NCBI GenBank assembly: GCA_014380485.1
Contig: JACMJU010000041.1
Coordinates: forward strand, 1-59,036
Source: Methyloceanibacter sp.
GTDB lineage: Bacteria > Pseudomonadota > Alphaproteobacteria > Rhizobiales > Methyloligellaceae
Direction of reading: 5' to 3'
Length of the DNA: 59,036 nucleotides
Numbering within the stretch: the first letter of the stretch is position 1; each line of letters opens with the position of its first letter. Shown in pieces: positions 1-8,023 of this stretch. The notes under the pieces were generated by a model. It saw only the letters and a program-made list of their open reading frames with translations, searched no databases and was not told the origin of the DNA. A program made the translations under genes and the position numbers.

Positions 1-120
1 CGCGGCGTAGCCGACATTCACCCGGTCGAGGAAATTCACCGCGTAGCAGAGACAGAGAAAGGGGATGAGCCGGCGCGCGGCCTTGGCAATCGCCGATTGT
101 CTCGCCTCGTCGGGATTCAC
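1..120 (-). CDS. MFS transporter, N-terminal fragment (continues off the left edge)
   Basis: Only the first 40 codons are in the window, read on the minus strand from a GTG at 118-120 and open to base 1. The peptide has a short charged N-terminus, then RRLIPFLCLCYAVNFLDRVN followed by VGYA. This is the start of transmembrane helix 1 and the D-R-x-N-VG signature of anion:cation symporter-type major facilitator proteins. A purine-rich ribosome site (GGGAGGGG) lies just before the GTG. The gene is divergent from the HdeD-like gene, with a 198-bp intergenic region that must hold both promoters. The substrate cannot be inferred from this fragment. Confidence 0.7.
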   Translation of the reverse strand, partial: MNPDEARQSAIAKAARRLIPFLCLCYAVNFLDRVNVGYAA

Positions 121-318
121 CTCGCCCCTCCCCGCCGGACCCGTCTTGCCCGGCCTCGATCCGAGACGACCTCTCCGCCCCCGGATAGGCCAATGGCATG
201 GCTGACCGGATCAACCCCGGCAAGAGTGAGGAGAAGAGCTGGCGTCGCCAGAATTCGACCCGCAATCGAGTATCCTCGGGTCCGCCAGCAAACTGATTCG
301 CTCGAAGGAGGATAATCC

Positions 319-891
319 ATGGCCATTCCACTCGATGCCGCCGCCGCAGCCATGCGCGAGGCCATGCGCGAGACGGTCAAGCGCTATTCGCTGTGGTATT
401 TGCTGCAAGGCGCTTTGATGGTGGTCGCGGGCGTGCTCGCCCTCATCTATCCCCTGCTCGCCTCGGTCGCCATGGTCTATCTGCTCGCCTGGGTGCTGAT
501 CGTCAGCGGCGTGCTCCAGGCGATTGGCCTGATCGGCGCCCGCGATGTGCCGCACTACTGGTTGCAGCTCATCTCGGTCGTGCTCGCCATCGTCATCGGT
601 GTGCTTTTGCTGCGGCAGCCGGAAAGCGGGCTTCTGCTCATGACCGTTCTCTTGATCGTGTTCTTCATGGTCGAGGGCATCTCCAAGATCATCTTCGCGC
701 TCACCATCAAGCCCTTCCCCAATTGGGGATGGGTGCTGGCGAGCGGACTCGTCGGCATCATGCTTGCGGTTTATCTGTGGGCCAACATGCCGGTGGGCGC
801 AGAATGGGTGCTCGGTTTCCTTCTCGGCATTCTGCTCATCTGCGAGGGCGCGGCCCTTGCCTATCTCGCCTGGAAGGTTCGCACCGGCTGA
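319..891 (+). CDS. HdeD-family (DUF308) integral membrane protein
   Basis: 190 residues, almost entirely hydrophobic. About six membrane helices can be seen in pairs (roughly 26-48, 50-72, 80-98, 103-123, 133-152, 160-182), the architecture of the HdeD/DUF308 family. In enteric bacteria HdeD is linked to acid resistance at high cell density; the molecular activity of the family is not known. The start is well supported by AAGGAGG seven bases before the ATG. It stands alone, convergent with the gene at 944-2404 and divergent from the MFS gene. No regulatory site was recognised. Confidence 0.85.
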   Translation: MAIPLDAAAAAMREAMRETVKRYSLWYLLQGALMVVAGVLALIYPLLASVAMVYLLAWVLIVSGVLQAIGLIGARDVPHYWLQLISVVLAIVIGVLLLRQPESGLLLMTVLLIVFFMVEGISKIIFALTIKPFPNWGWVLASGLVGIMLAVYLWANMPVGAEWVLGFLLGILLICEGAALAYLAWKVRTG

Positions 892-943
892 GGCCTCCGG
901 CGCCGCGCTTCACCGCGATGCGTTCTCTCGCCGAGGCGATGCG

Positions 944-2404
944 CTAGCGCGCCGGCGCCTGCGCCGTCTCGATATAGCGCGCGTAGACCCAGCCGACATC
1001 GGAAGTGGCGGGATCGATGACTTCAACCCAATTCCCCTGCCGGCCGGTCACACGCAGTTTTGTACCCTTCTCGGCCACCCTCAGTGTCTCCGCGGTGGAT
1101 GAGGGCGCGGCGCGAACATTGGCGTAGCTAACGAGCTCGACCCATTCGTTCTGGTCGGCGGGAAGCGATGCCTCGGCTTCAGGCGAAGATAAGGCCGCCT
1201 CCGCAGCCCCCGGCTGCTCGGCCGTTTCCTCCGCCGTGGCAGCCGGCTCGTTCGCCGCAAGGTTAGGCCGCGGCTCGTTCGCCGCAAGGTTAGGCGCCGG
1301 CTCGGCGGGGGCCTCGGGTGTTTCCGTCGCCTGAACCGGTTGCTGACGGTTGGTGATGTCCTCCTTGAGCGCCTTGAGCTTGGACTCGGCATCCTTGACG
1401 CCGAGCTGCTGGGCGCGCTCATACCAGCCACGCGCCTCTTTGGGGTCGGCCTTGATGCCCTGAGCACCGATCTTGGCGATGAACTCGGGGTCGAAGGTGG
1501 CGCCCAGAAGAAGGGCGGCATCGCCGCTTCCGGCCTCTGCCGCGCGTTTGAAATAGGCGCGGGCCCCGGCGAAATAGCCGACATCGATCATCTTATGGCC
1601 GAGGGCGATAAGGTCGGCGATGCGGCCGCTTTCGTCCGACCTCAAGATCAAGTCCGCCCGCGGGTCTGGCGCGATGTCGAGCCTGGTCAAGGCGCTCGCA
1701 AGGATCGCGCCGTCGGCGGCCATCAACTCGACGCGCATATCGGCGCCCCCGCTCGCCGTCTCCGGCAGCTTGAGCTTCAGATCCCCAATCTCGTCGGGGG
1801 TCAGGTTCCACTCCGCGGTGCCATAGGGCCGGCCTTGCGAGAAGGTGGCGCCTTCAGGCATGGCCCGAATGGCGATGACGCTGCGCGCCGGCAGGGTCTC
1901 GTCCGAATCGATGGAGATGGTGAAGGCGATCTCGTCGCCCGACTTCGCCGCGATCTGGCCTGGGACCGTGAGCGCGATCTCGGGCTTCGCCCCGAGTAGG
2001 ACGGCGGGCGCGGGCGCGACCGTGGCTTGCTGAGTTGCGGCGAGCGGCTCAGGGTCGGCACGAGATTGCACGTCGCCGGACCGCGGAATCGCGATCACCC
2101 CCTGCCACAGCAGGACGAGGATGACCGCCGTTGGCACCAAGGAAACGAGGATGGCGGCGATCAGCAGCCACTTTCCTGCCGAGGAGGCGCGGGCCCGTTC
2201 GGCGATTAGTCGCGGCATGAGCGCCGGATCGACCAGGGGCGGTGCCGGGCCGTCGGCAGGGAGCTTCTGCGCCGTCGGCGCGAAGCGCTCGGCCATCGTG
2301 GTTGGCGTCGGTTCAGGAAGCGGTGGCGCCACGGCCGAACCTTTGGGCGCGGGCCGCTCGGTCAGGTCGGTCGGCCTGACGGCGATGTCGGACGGATTGA
2401 GCAT
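944..2404 (-). CDS. Membrane-anchored Sel1-like/SH3 domain protein
   Basis: 486 residues. An N-terminal cytoplasmic Pro/Ala-rich segment (1-90) is followed by one membrane helix (about 98-126), which puts the rest outside the membrane. Residues 150-250 look like a beta-rich domain. Residues 255-345 hold Sel1/TPR-like helices (for example KEARGWYERAQQLGVKDAES). A Pro/Glu/Ala linker (350-415) contains a perfect nine-residue tandem repeat. The C-terminus (420-480) is a bacterial SH3 domain of the NVRAAPSS type ending in GWVYARYIE, usually a cell-wall or protein-binding module. AGGAGGG precedes the ATG. It lies 49 bp downstream of the TAXI gene on the same strand, so the two are probably cotranscribed. 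The function is unknown; a role in envelope sensing or binding is inference. Confidence 0.75.
   Translation of the reverse strand: MLNPSDIAVRPTDLTERPAPKGSAVAPPLPEPTPTTMAERFAPTAQKLPADGPAPPLVDPALMPRLIAERARASSAGKWLLIAAILVSLVPTAVILVLLWQGVIAIPRSGDVQSRADPEPLAATQQATVAPAPAVLLGAKPEIALTVPGQIAAKSGDEIAFTISIDSDETLPARSVIAIRAMPEGATFSQGRPYGTAEWNLTPDEIGDLKLKLPETASGGADMRVELMAADGAILASALTRLDIAPDPRADLILRSDESGRIADLIALGHKMIDVGYFAGARAYFKRAAEAGSGDAALLLGATFDPEFIAKIGAQGIKADPKEARGWYERAQQLGVKDAESKLKALKEDITNRQQPVQATETPEAPAEPAPNLAANEPRPNLAANEPAATAEETAEQPGAAEAALSSPEAEASLPADQNEWVELVSYANVRAAPSSTAETLRVAEKGTKLRVTGRQGNWVEVIDPATSDVGWVYARYIETAQAPAR
1244..1297. repeat. 27-bp tandem repeat inside the SH3-protein linker
   Basis: Two copies of a 27-bp unit, starting at 1244 and 1271, share at least 25 consecutive bases. 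On the minus strand they encode EPxPNLAAN twice. The period is a multiple of three, so the duplication lengthens the Pro-rich linker without breaking the frame. Confidence 0.85.
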
Positions 2405-2453
2405 AAAACCCTCCTACGCATCACAACAAGAGAGTCGCAACGGTTGACGTCGA

Positions 2454-3605
2454 TCAGTTTTGTTTGCGCCCCCTATTCCACTCGAGGAATGCACGAAATA
2501 GATCGGCGCGCTCCGCATCGGAGATCGGCGTGCTGCGGCTGTTGCTCGCTTGGGCGAGAAACGCGTCGAAATTGCTGCGCGCGGCGCTGTCCCTCTCCTT
2601 CGGCTTGGCGCGATCGATCCAGCTTTGTGCCAGCGGCGAACGTTGCCAGCCTTCGAGCGTCGCCGCGAAATTGACCTCGCCCCATTTGGGATGGCGCGGC
2701 GCCGCCAGGAAGGAATCGAAATTCGAGAAGAAACGGTCGACTAACTTGGCGATCTTCTTGTAGCGCACGGAATCGCTCGGCCAATTGAACGACACCAGCA
2801 CCGCGCAGACCGACAGCGTATCGACCCGTCCGCCCTCGGCGATGAGCGCGGGGTAGTCTTCGTGGGTCAGCGTGGCCGGATAATACTCATCCTCAAGTGT
2901 CTTGGCGTAGGGGACAGCAAGCAGCTTGAGGCCGGCGGTCTCCTTGAGGTTGGCGAGAACCGGCGCCGGCTTGCCGGTGACCACGATGGTGGCGTCGATA
3001 TCGCCGGTCTTGAGCTTTTCGATCGCGTCGGTATCGTTGAGATTGATCTCCTGCGGATCGACGCCAAGCGCCGCGAAAATTAATCGCCCGGTGATCTCTG
3101 CGCCGCTGCCCGCCGCTCCGAAGTTCACGTATTTCCCATTGAGCTCGCGGATGTCGTTTACGTCGGAGCGCACCAGAATATGCATCTCCTCGTTAAACAG
3201 CTTGGCGATATAGGCGATCCGGCCCTTGAGATTCGGCCCAAGCTCCCCCGTGCGCTCGAAATGCTTGAGCAGATTGGCCTGCGTGACCCCCATATCGACG
3301 TTGCGCAGGAACATCACGTCCTTGATGTTCTGCTCGGGCCCTTTGCCGACCATCGGCAGGACGCGCAAATTGTCGCCGTCGTCGAGCACCTCGGCGAGAT
3401 CCTGAACGATGGCGAGGTCGGTTCCGCTCGGGCTGCCGGCCATGATCGTCACTACGTTCTCATTGATGCGCGCTCGGAATGTCTCGCGCGTGTTCTGAGC
3501 GGCGACGGTAACGTTGGTCTCGGAATTTCCCTGGTCCACGCCCCGTGGCGCCGCGACGGCGGCAACGGCGATCAGACAGAGTCCGCAAGCAAGGGCGATA
3601 CGCAT
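2454..3605 (-). CDS. TAXI-family TRAP transporter solute-binding protein
   Basis: 383 residues with a clean Sec signal peptide (MRIALACGLCLIAVAAVA, cleaved around AAPRG). The body is the TAXI fold: VVTIMAGSPSGTDLAIVQDL near residue 52, then FGAAGSGAEITGRLIFAALG near 167, matching the G-T-G-P-x-G-SGxE-type loops of the family. These periplasmic proteins deliver organic acids such as glutamate or dicarboxylates to a fused DctQM permease. No TRAP permease gene is present on either side, so this is an orphan binding protein. The C-terminal 110 residues exceed the usual 300-320 residue core. AAGGGGG precedes the ATG. It is the first gene of a likely two-gene unit with the SH3 protein at 944-2404. 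Confidence 0.85.
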   Translation of the reverse strand: MRIALACGLCLIAVAAVAAPRGVDQGNSETNVTVAAQNTRETFRARINENVVTIMAGSPSGTDLAIVQDLAEVLDDGDNLRVLPMVGKGPEQNIKDVMFLRNVDMGVTQANLLKHFERTGELGPNLKGRIAYIAKLFNEEMHILVRSDVNDIRELNGKYVNFGAAGSGAEITGRLIFAALGVDPQEINLNDTDAIEKLKTGDIDATIVVTGKPAPVLANLKETAGLKLLAVPYAKTLEDEYYPATLTHEDYPALIAEGGRVDTLSVCAVLVSFNWPSDSVRYKKIAKLVDRFFSNFDSFLAAPRHPKWGEVNFAATLEGWQRSPLAQSWIDRAKPKERDSAARSNFDAFLAQASNSRSTPISDAERADLFRAFLEWNRGRKQN

Positions 3606-4102
3606 AACAAGCCCCCTTCTTAGCGCGCTTCCCTGATGACGCCGGCAAGGCCCCGTTTGAGCGCGCGATTGCGGGGTGGCCAGGTTACGCTCTGGGATTT
3701 GTTACGGTCGGGAGAGCAACGCCGCGTGCCACAGTCGAGCGCGGCATTCCCCCGATCGTGCTTCTATCCCTTAATCAGCAGGCAGAGGAAACGTTACATT
3801 TTAGTCATAGTCAAGTAATAATAAACCAAGATCACGACAATAACACTCTTTTGCCGCAGTGTTGACAGAAAGTAACTGGAACCAGGCAAGAATATGGCCA
3901 AGATATATCTGGGCCGGAACAACGAAAACTTAGTCGTTACAGCGAGTAAGCTGTATCGATTGACATGGGATATTGCGCAGCCAGACACCCGTCGCGAGTG
4001 GCCGCGATGAGGCTCGTCATTCAACGCAGGCGGTCAGATTTGAGTTCCCCGAGGCCTAAGGAAAAAGCGAGCGGGTCCACACATGAGTGAGGGCGGAGGC
4101 CG
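3606..4102. other. 497-bp intergenic region with an A+T-rich core
   Basis: No convincing gene is present. Roughly 3780-4020 is conspicuously A+T-rich compared with the rest of the window and includes runs such as AAGTAATAATAAACC. A small hairpin (TACAGC-GAGTAA-GCTGTA) lies around 3937-3954, and two TTGACA hexamers on the plus strand have no good -10 partner or downstream plus-strand gene. A 76-codon minus-strand reading frame (3794-4024) has no ribosome site or recognisable domain. The region probably carries the promoter of the minus-strand TAXI operon and may also be a remnant of acquired DNA. Confidence 0.6.
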
Positions 4103-4480
4103 CTAGCCGCGCGACAGGCTGAGCCTGGCGGAGCCTCTGCCGCTCGTCACCGTGACCGAAAGGCGATTGCCCTTCTGGACGACGACGGTTCTGCCGCCGT
4201 GGCCCTGGCCCTGGAGCAAGCCGAAGTAGCGATTGGCGCCGGAGCTAACCACGCGTCCTGTCACCTCGTAGCGACCGGTCTCGGTGGCGCATTGCGAAGA
4301 CACCGCGAAGGACTTCGCGCTCACTCTTGTGAACGTCACCCGGCAACGCACCGGATCGGCGCCGCCGCGATGGGTGACGATACCTGAGCCTCGCCACGAC
4401 CCCTCAAGTGAAGCCGCCGCAAGCGCGGGCATGAACGCGGCGCTCAAGGCGATCAGAGAAACCATGAGAAAATGACGCAT
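4103..4480 (-). CDS. Small secreted protein of unknown function
   Basis: 125 residues from the ATG at 4478-4480, which is preceded by GGAGGGG and begins a typical signal peptide (MRHFLMVSLIALSAAF, cleavage near ALAAAS). The mature part is short and beta-rich, opens with SLEGSWRGSGIV and contains two cysteines about 22 residues apart that could form a disulphide. Similar uncharacterised periplasmic proteins are common in Rhizobiales. A longer in-frame start exists 87 bp upstream, but it would bury the signal peptide and lacks a ribosome site. It lies 90 bp downstream of lepA on the same strand, with no obvious terminator between them. Confidence 0.7.
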   Translation of the reverse strand: MRHFLMVSLIALSAAFMPALAAASLEGSWRGSGIVTHRGGADPVRCRVTFTRVSAKSFAVSSQCATETGRYEVTGRVVSSGANRYFGLLQGQGHGGRTVVVQKGNRLSVTVTSGRGSARLSLSRG

Positions 4481-4570
4481 GGGGACCCCTCCTCCACGCT
4501 GGAATGATGGGGAATGAAAACGCGCAAGCGACCCTCTTGGGTCCATTATTCGCCCGTCGGGAGTCAAGCG

Positions 4571-6388
4571 CTAATCCGCGTCCATCTTGAGCGCGGCGAT
4601 GAAGGCCTCTTGCGGGATCTCGACCCGGCCGAAGCTCCGCATCTTTTTCTTCCCCGCCTTCTGCTTGTCGAGCAGCTTGCGTTTGCGCGTAATGTCGCCG
4701 CCATAGCATTTGGCGGTCACGTCCTTGCGGAGCGCGCTGATGGTCTCGCGCGCGATCACCTTTCCGCCGATCGCCGCCTGGATCGGGATCTTGAACAGAT
4801 GCCGCGGGATCAGATCCTTGAGCTTGTCCACCATGGCGCGGCCCCTCGTCTCGGCGCGGGCGCGATTGACGATCACCGACAGCGCATCGACCGGCTCGTT
4901 GTTGACGAGCAGCGCCATTTTCACCAGGTCGCCCTCTTCGTAGCCGATGAGGTGATAATCGAACGAGGCGTAACCGCGCGAGACGGATTTGAGCCGGTCG
5001 TAGAAATCGAACACCACTTCGTTGAGCGGCAGTTCGTAGACCAGCATGGCGCGCGAGCCGGCATAGCTTAAGTTCCTCTGCCGGCCGCGCCGGTCCTCGC
5101 ACAGCTTGAGCACGGCGCCGAGATGCTCGTCGGGCACGAGAATGGTGGCCTCGATCCATGGCTCCTCGATCGTGGCGATCTTCTGCGGCTCGGGCATGTC
5201 GGCGGGGTTGTGCAGCTCCTTCATCGAGCCGTCGGTCAGGTGCACCCGGTAGATCACCGAAGGCGCGGTGGCGATGAGGTCGATATTGAATTCGCGCTCG
5301 AGCCGCTCGCGGATGATCTCGAGATGGAGCAGGCCGAGAAAACCGCAGCGGAAGCCGAAGCCGAGGGCCGCCGAAGTCTCCATCTCATAGCTGAAGCTGG
5401 CATCGTTGAGGCGGAGCTTGGCGACGGCCTCGCGCAAATCCTCGAACTCGCTGGCATCGACTGGAAACAGGCCGCAGAACACGACCGGCTGTGCCGGTTT
5501 GAAGCCCGGGAGCGCCGCGTTCGCCGGCTTCTTCTCGTCGGTGACGGTATCGCCCACGCGGGTGTCGGCGACCTCGCGGATCGAGGCGGTGAAGAACCCG
5601 ATCTCGCCCGGCCCGAGCCGGTCGCGCATCTCCTGCTTCGGCCGGAAGATGCCGAAGCGATCGATCTGATAGGCGGCGCCCGTCGACATCAGCCTGATGC
5701 GCTGCCCCTTGTGAAGGATGCCGTCGACGATGCGGACCAGCACCACCACGCCGAGATAGGAGTCGTACCAGCTGTCGACGAGAAGCGCCTTGAGCGGCGC
5801 GCGCGCATCGCCCGTGGGCGCTGGCAGCCGCTGCACGATCGCTTCCAGCACCTCCTCGACGCCCCTGCCGGTCTTCGCCGAAATCTCCAGGGCATCATGG
5901 GCGTCGAGCCCGATCACGTCCTCGATCTGCTGGCGCACGCGGTCAGGCTCGGCGGCGGGCAGATCGATCTTGTTGAGGACCGGCACCACCTCGTGATCGT
6001 TGTCGAGCGCCTGATAGACATTGGCCAGCGTCTGCGCCTCGACCCCTTGGGTGGCGTCGACCACCAGCAGCGAGCCCTCGCAGGCCGCCAGACTCCGGTT
6101 CACCTCATAGGCAAAGTCGACATGCCCCGGCGTGTCGATCAGGTTCAGCTCGTAGAGCTCCCCATCACCCGCGCGGTAGTCGAGGCGCACGGTCTGCGCC
6201 TTGATGGTGATGCCGCGTTCGCGCTCCAGATCCATGGAATCGAGCACCTGCTCCTTCATCTCCCGTGCGGTAAGGCCGCCGCAGAGCTGGATCAGCCGGT
6301 CTGCCAGCGTCGACTTGCCGTGGTCGATATGGGCGATGATGGCGAAGTTGCGGATGCGGGAAAGCGGCGTCGTTTCGGATTGACTCAT
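4571..6388 (-). CDS. lepA: Elongation factor 4 (LepA) GTPase
   Basis: 605 residues, the normal length for EF-4. GTPase motifs: G1 AHIDHGKST (19-27), the switch region [11 protein letters not shown]3 DTPGH and G4 NKID. The EF-G-like domains follow, then the EF-4-specific C-terminal domain with its basic end ([17 protein letters not shown]). EF-4 binds stalled ribosomes and helps elongation or late 30S assembly under stress, in the cytoplasm or at the membrane. It is divergent from the small secreted gene at 6531 across 142 bp. No unusual residues were noticed. Confidence 0.97.
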   Translation of the reverse strand: MSQSETTPLSRIRNFAIIAHIDHGKSTLADRLIQLCGGLTAREMKEQVLDSMDLERERGITIKAQTVRLDYRAGDGELYELNLIDTPGHVDFAYEVNRSLAACEGSLLVVDATQGVEAQTLANVYQALDNDHEVVPVLNKIDLPAAEPDRVRQQIEDVIGLDAHDALEISAKTGRGVEEVLEAIVQRLPAPTGDARAPLKALLVDSWYDSYLGVVVLVRIVDGILHKGQRIRLMSTGAAYQIDRFGIFRPKQEMRDRLGPGEIGFFTASIREVADTRVGDTVTDEKKPANAALPGFKPAQPVVFCGLFPVDASEFEDLREAVAKLRLNDASFSYEMETSAALGFGFRCGFLGLLHLEIIRERLEREFNIDLIATAPSVIYRVHLTDGSMKELHNPADMPEPQKIATIEEPWIEATILVPDEHLGAVLKLCEDRRGRQRNLSYAGSRAMLVYELPLNEVVFDFYDRLKSVSRGYASFDYHLIGYEEGDLVKMALLVNNEPVDALSVIVNRARAETRGRAMVDKLKDLIPRHLFKIPIQAAIGGKVIARETISALRKDVTAKCYGGDITRKRKLLDKQKAGKKKMRSFGRVEIPQEAFIAALKMDAD

Positions 6389-6530
6389 GCGCGGCTTGGT
6401 ACGGGAGCGAGGCCCGAAGGGTCAAGCAAGCGTTCAGCAAATGCGGCGAAATGGCGAGAGGGAGCGCCCTATTGTGGTAGCGGTTCGGGTCTAGAGAAGC
6501 CGCATCATAGAAACCAAACGGAGAGACCTA

Positions 6531-6731
6531 ATGCTAAAAAGAATGATCTTGGCGGCGCTGGCGACCGCCTTTGTCGCCGCTTTCGCTCTGCCCGTTCAGA
6601 TCGCACCAGCCGCCGCCGAGGGGATGTCCTGCAAGCAGGCGGCAAAGGCGAAATACGCCGACGACCGGAAGGCGCGCCGCGCCTACAAGAAGGAGTGCAA
6701 AACTGCCTATAAGGCCACGCAGAAGGCCTAG
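6531..6731 (+). CDS. Small secreted Cys/Lys-rich protein, paralog A
   Basis: 66 residues. A signal peptide (MLKRMILAALATAFVAAF, cleavage near APAAAE) leaves a mature peptide of about 36 residues: one cysteine, a strongly basic AKYADDRKARRAYKK core, a second cysteine, then TAYKATQKA. The C-x20-C spacing and basic helix weakly recall PsiF-repeat proteins, but I would not assign that family. GGAGAG precedes the ATG and a good terminator follows at 6766-6790. A second copy of the core is encoded at 6973-7185. Likely a secreted or periplasmic peptide; function unknown. Confidence 0.7.
   Translation: MLKRMILAALATAFVAAFALPVQIAPAAAEGMSCKQAAKAKYADDRKARRAYKKECKTAYKATQKA
6645..6693 (+). repeat. 49-bp exact repeat, copy 1
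   Basis: Forty-nine bases identical to 7087-7135, both in the plus orientation, inside the two small secreted genes. It encodes the AKYADDRKARRAYKK core. The flanking coding sequence is clearly diverged. Confidence 0.95.
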
Positions 6732-6765
6732 AATCGCAGTCTCGCGCGTTGATCGCTCTTGAGAG

Positions 6766-6790
6766 AGGGGCCGATGCGGCCCCTTTCTTG
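6766..6790 (+). terminator. Rho-independent terminator of paralog A
   Basis: A perfect 7-bp stem (AGGGGCC / GGCCCCT, loop GATGC) is followed by a T-rich stretch (TTCTTGATTGTT). It sits 35 bp after the stop codon, so paralog A is probably a single-gene transcript. Confidence 0.8.
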
Positions 6791-6972
6791 ATTGTTGAAG
6801 CCTAAGCGCCGCGGGAGCCGCTTCGCTTTGGAGTGCAAAGCCTCGTTGAATCGACCGAAAAGCTCCAACATTTCGCGGAATCGGCAGATCGGGGACGAAG
6901 CAGGTTGACGAGGGCGCCCAAAACAAGCTTATTCCGCCCTGTTGTCACGTCGTCACGCACGGGAGTAACCTT

Positions 6973-7185
6973 ATGCTTAAGAAAGTGTTTTTGGCCGCAG
7001 CGATGTCCCTCCTCATGGTCGGCGTCACCCTGACCGCCGCGCCCACCGAAGTGTATGCCGGGAAGGGCCATTGCTTGAAGCAGGCGAAGGCGAAATACGC
7101 CGACGACCGGAAGGCGCGCCGCGCCTACAAGAAGGCCTGCCACGCGCATCACAAGGCCATGAAGAAGGCCCACAAGAAGAAGTAG
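6973..7185 (+). CDS. Small secreted Cys/Lys-rich protein, paralog B
   Basis: 70 residues. A signal peptide (MLKKVFLAAAMSLLMVGVTL, cleavage near VYAGKG) precedes a mature peptide with the same KQAKAKYADDRKARRAYKKxC core as the gene at 6531, followed by a His/Lys-rich tail (HAHHKAMKKAHKKK). The tail, with several histidines, could bind metal or nucleic acid; that is only inference. The signal peptide differs from that of paralog A although the core is identical in DNA over 49 bp. A strong terminator follows at once. The 240 bp between the paralogs hold no other gene and presumably an independent promoter. Confidence 0.7.
   Translation: MLKKVFLAAAMSLLMVGVTLTAAPTEVYAGKGHCLKQAKAKYADDRKARRAYKKACHAHHKAMKKAHKKK
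7087..7135 (+). repeat. 49-bp exact repeat, copy 2
   Basis: Identical to 6645-6693. The sharp edges of identity within two otherwise different genes suggest recent gene conversion or very strong constraint on the core. Confidence 0.95.
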
Positions 7186-7203
7186 GCTCGCTTTGCGATT
7201 CAG

Positions 7204-7232
7204 AGGGACCCGCTTCGGCGGGTCCCTTCAAT
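7204..7232 (+). terminator. Rho-independent terminator of paralog B
   Basis: A perfect 10-bp stem (AGGGACCCGC / GCGGGTCCCT) capped by a TTCG tetraloop, followed by TCAATTT, 19 bp after the stop codon. It also separates this gene from the convergent oxidoreductase gene ending at 7241. Confidence 0.85.
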
Positions 7233-7240
7233 TTGCCGGC

Positions 7241-8023
7241 TCATATGCCGGCATACCACTCATAGCCTAAATCCTCCCAGAAACCGCCGCGACCGCCCCT
7301 GATGCTTGCGAGGCTGTCGACCGCCTCCACCCGCATCACGTATTTCGCCATCTTGTAGCCGAGCTGCCGCTCCACGCGGAGCCGCAACGGGGCGCCGTGC
7401 GGAACTGGGAGGGTCTGGTCGTTCATCTCGTAGGCGAGAATGGTCTGGGCGTGGAAGGCGTCGGCGAGCCCGATCGACTCGTAATAAAGGTCGGCCTCTG
7501 TGCCGGTGCTTCCGAGCGTATCGGCGCAGTAGAAGACGATATAGCGCGCGCTCGGTTTGAGCCGGGCGCGCTCGAGCAGGCCGCTGAGCTTCACGCCCTT
7601 CCACTTGCCGATGCAGCTCCATCCCTCGACGCAATCGTGCCGGGTGATCTGGGTGCGTGACGGCAGGGCACGAAGCTCCGCAAGCGATAGCTCGAGCGGC
7701 GCCTCGACCAGTCCTCCGACCGACAACTTCCAGTCGGCGAAGCCGGTTTTTGCATGCGCCACATAGATGGGATCGTCGGGATCGGTCGAGCCGTTCGCCC
7801 TGAACGCGCGTGAGAGATCAGCCGCGCCATATTCGCGCGCGAGCGCCTGCGGCGAGAGCAGGGCCTCCTGGGTGATGCGGGTCAGGGTCTCGCCGGAATC
7901 GAGGATGCGCTTGACCCAGGCTTGGTCCGAGAGCTCCTCGCACCCGCCAAGAAGCGTCGTGCTCGCGGCTGCGAGACCGCGCGCGAGGAAGCCGCGCCGG
8001 TCAAGCCTGCGCTCCGCGCTCAT
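7241..8023 (-). CDS. Tat-exported molybdopterin-dependent oxidoreductase (sulfite oxidase fold)
   Basis: 260 residues. The N-terminus has a twin-arginine motif (RRGFLARG, 9-16) and then LLGGC at 24-28, a plausible lipobox, so the protein is probably exported folded and tethered as a lipoprotein. The catalytic domain is the sulfite oxidase/MsrP type: NGSTDPDDP, GLVEAPLELSLAELRALPSR, and HDCVEGWSCIGKWKG with C131 as the likely molybdenum-ligating cysteine. The C-terminus ends GFWEDLGYEWYAGI, as in the alphaproteobacterial members. It overlaps the cytochrome b gene by 4 bp (ATGA), so the pair is translationally coupled and the cytochrome probably exchanges electrons with it. The substrate is unknown; sulfite and methionine sulfoxide are both possible. 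Confidence 0.88.
   Translation of the reverse strand: MSAERRLDRRGFLARGLAAASTTLLGGCEELSDQAWVKRILDSGETLTRITQEALLSPQALAREYGAADLSRAFRANGSTDPDDPIYVAHAKTGFADWKLSVGGLVEAPLELSLAELRALPSRTQITRHDCVEGWSCIGKWKGVKLSGLLERARLKPSARYIVFYCADTLGSTGTEADLYYESIGLADAFHAQTILAYEMNDQTLPVPHGAPLRLRVERQLGYKMAKYVMRVEAVDSLASIRGGRGGFWEDLGYEWYAGI

Noticed and set aside
3855-3975. Plus-strand promoters from two TTGACA hexamers
   Set aside because: Neither has a -10 at 16-18 bp, and there is no plus-strand gene downstream.
3794-4024. 76-codon minus-strand frame in the A+T-rich intergenic region
   Set aside because: No ribosome site, signal or domain; low G+C alone leaves such frames open by chance only weakly, and nothing supports expression.
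5123-6712. 529-codon plus-strand frame opposite lepA
   Set aside because: Antisense shadow of a highly conserved gene; Arg/Asp/His-rich product without recognisable features.
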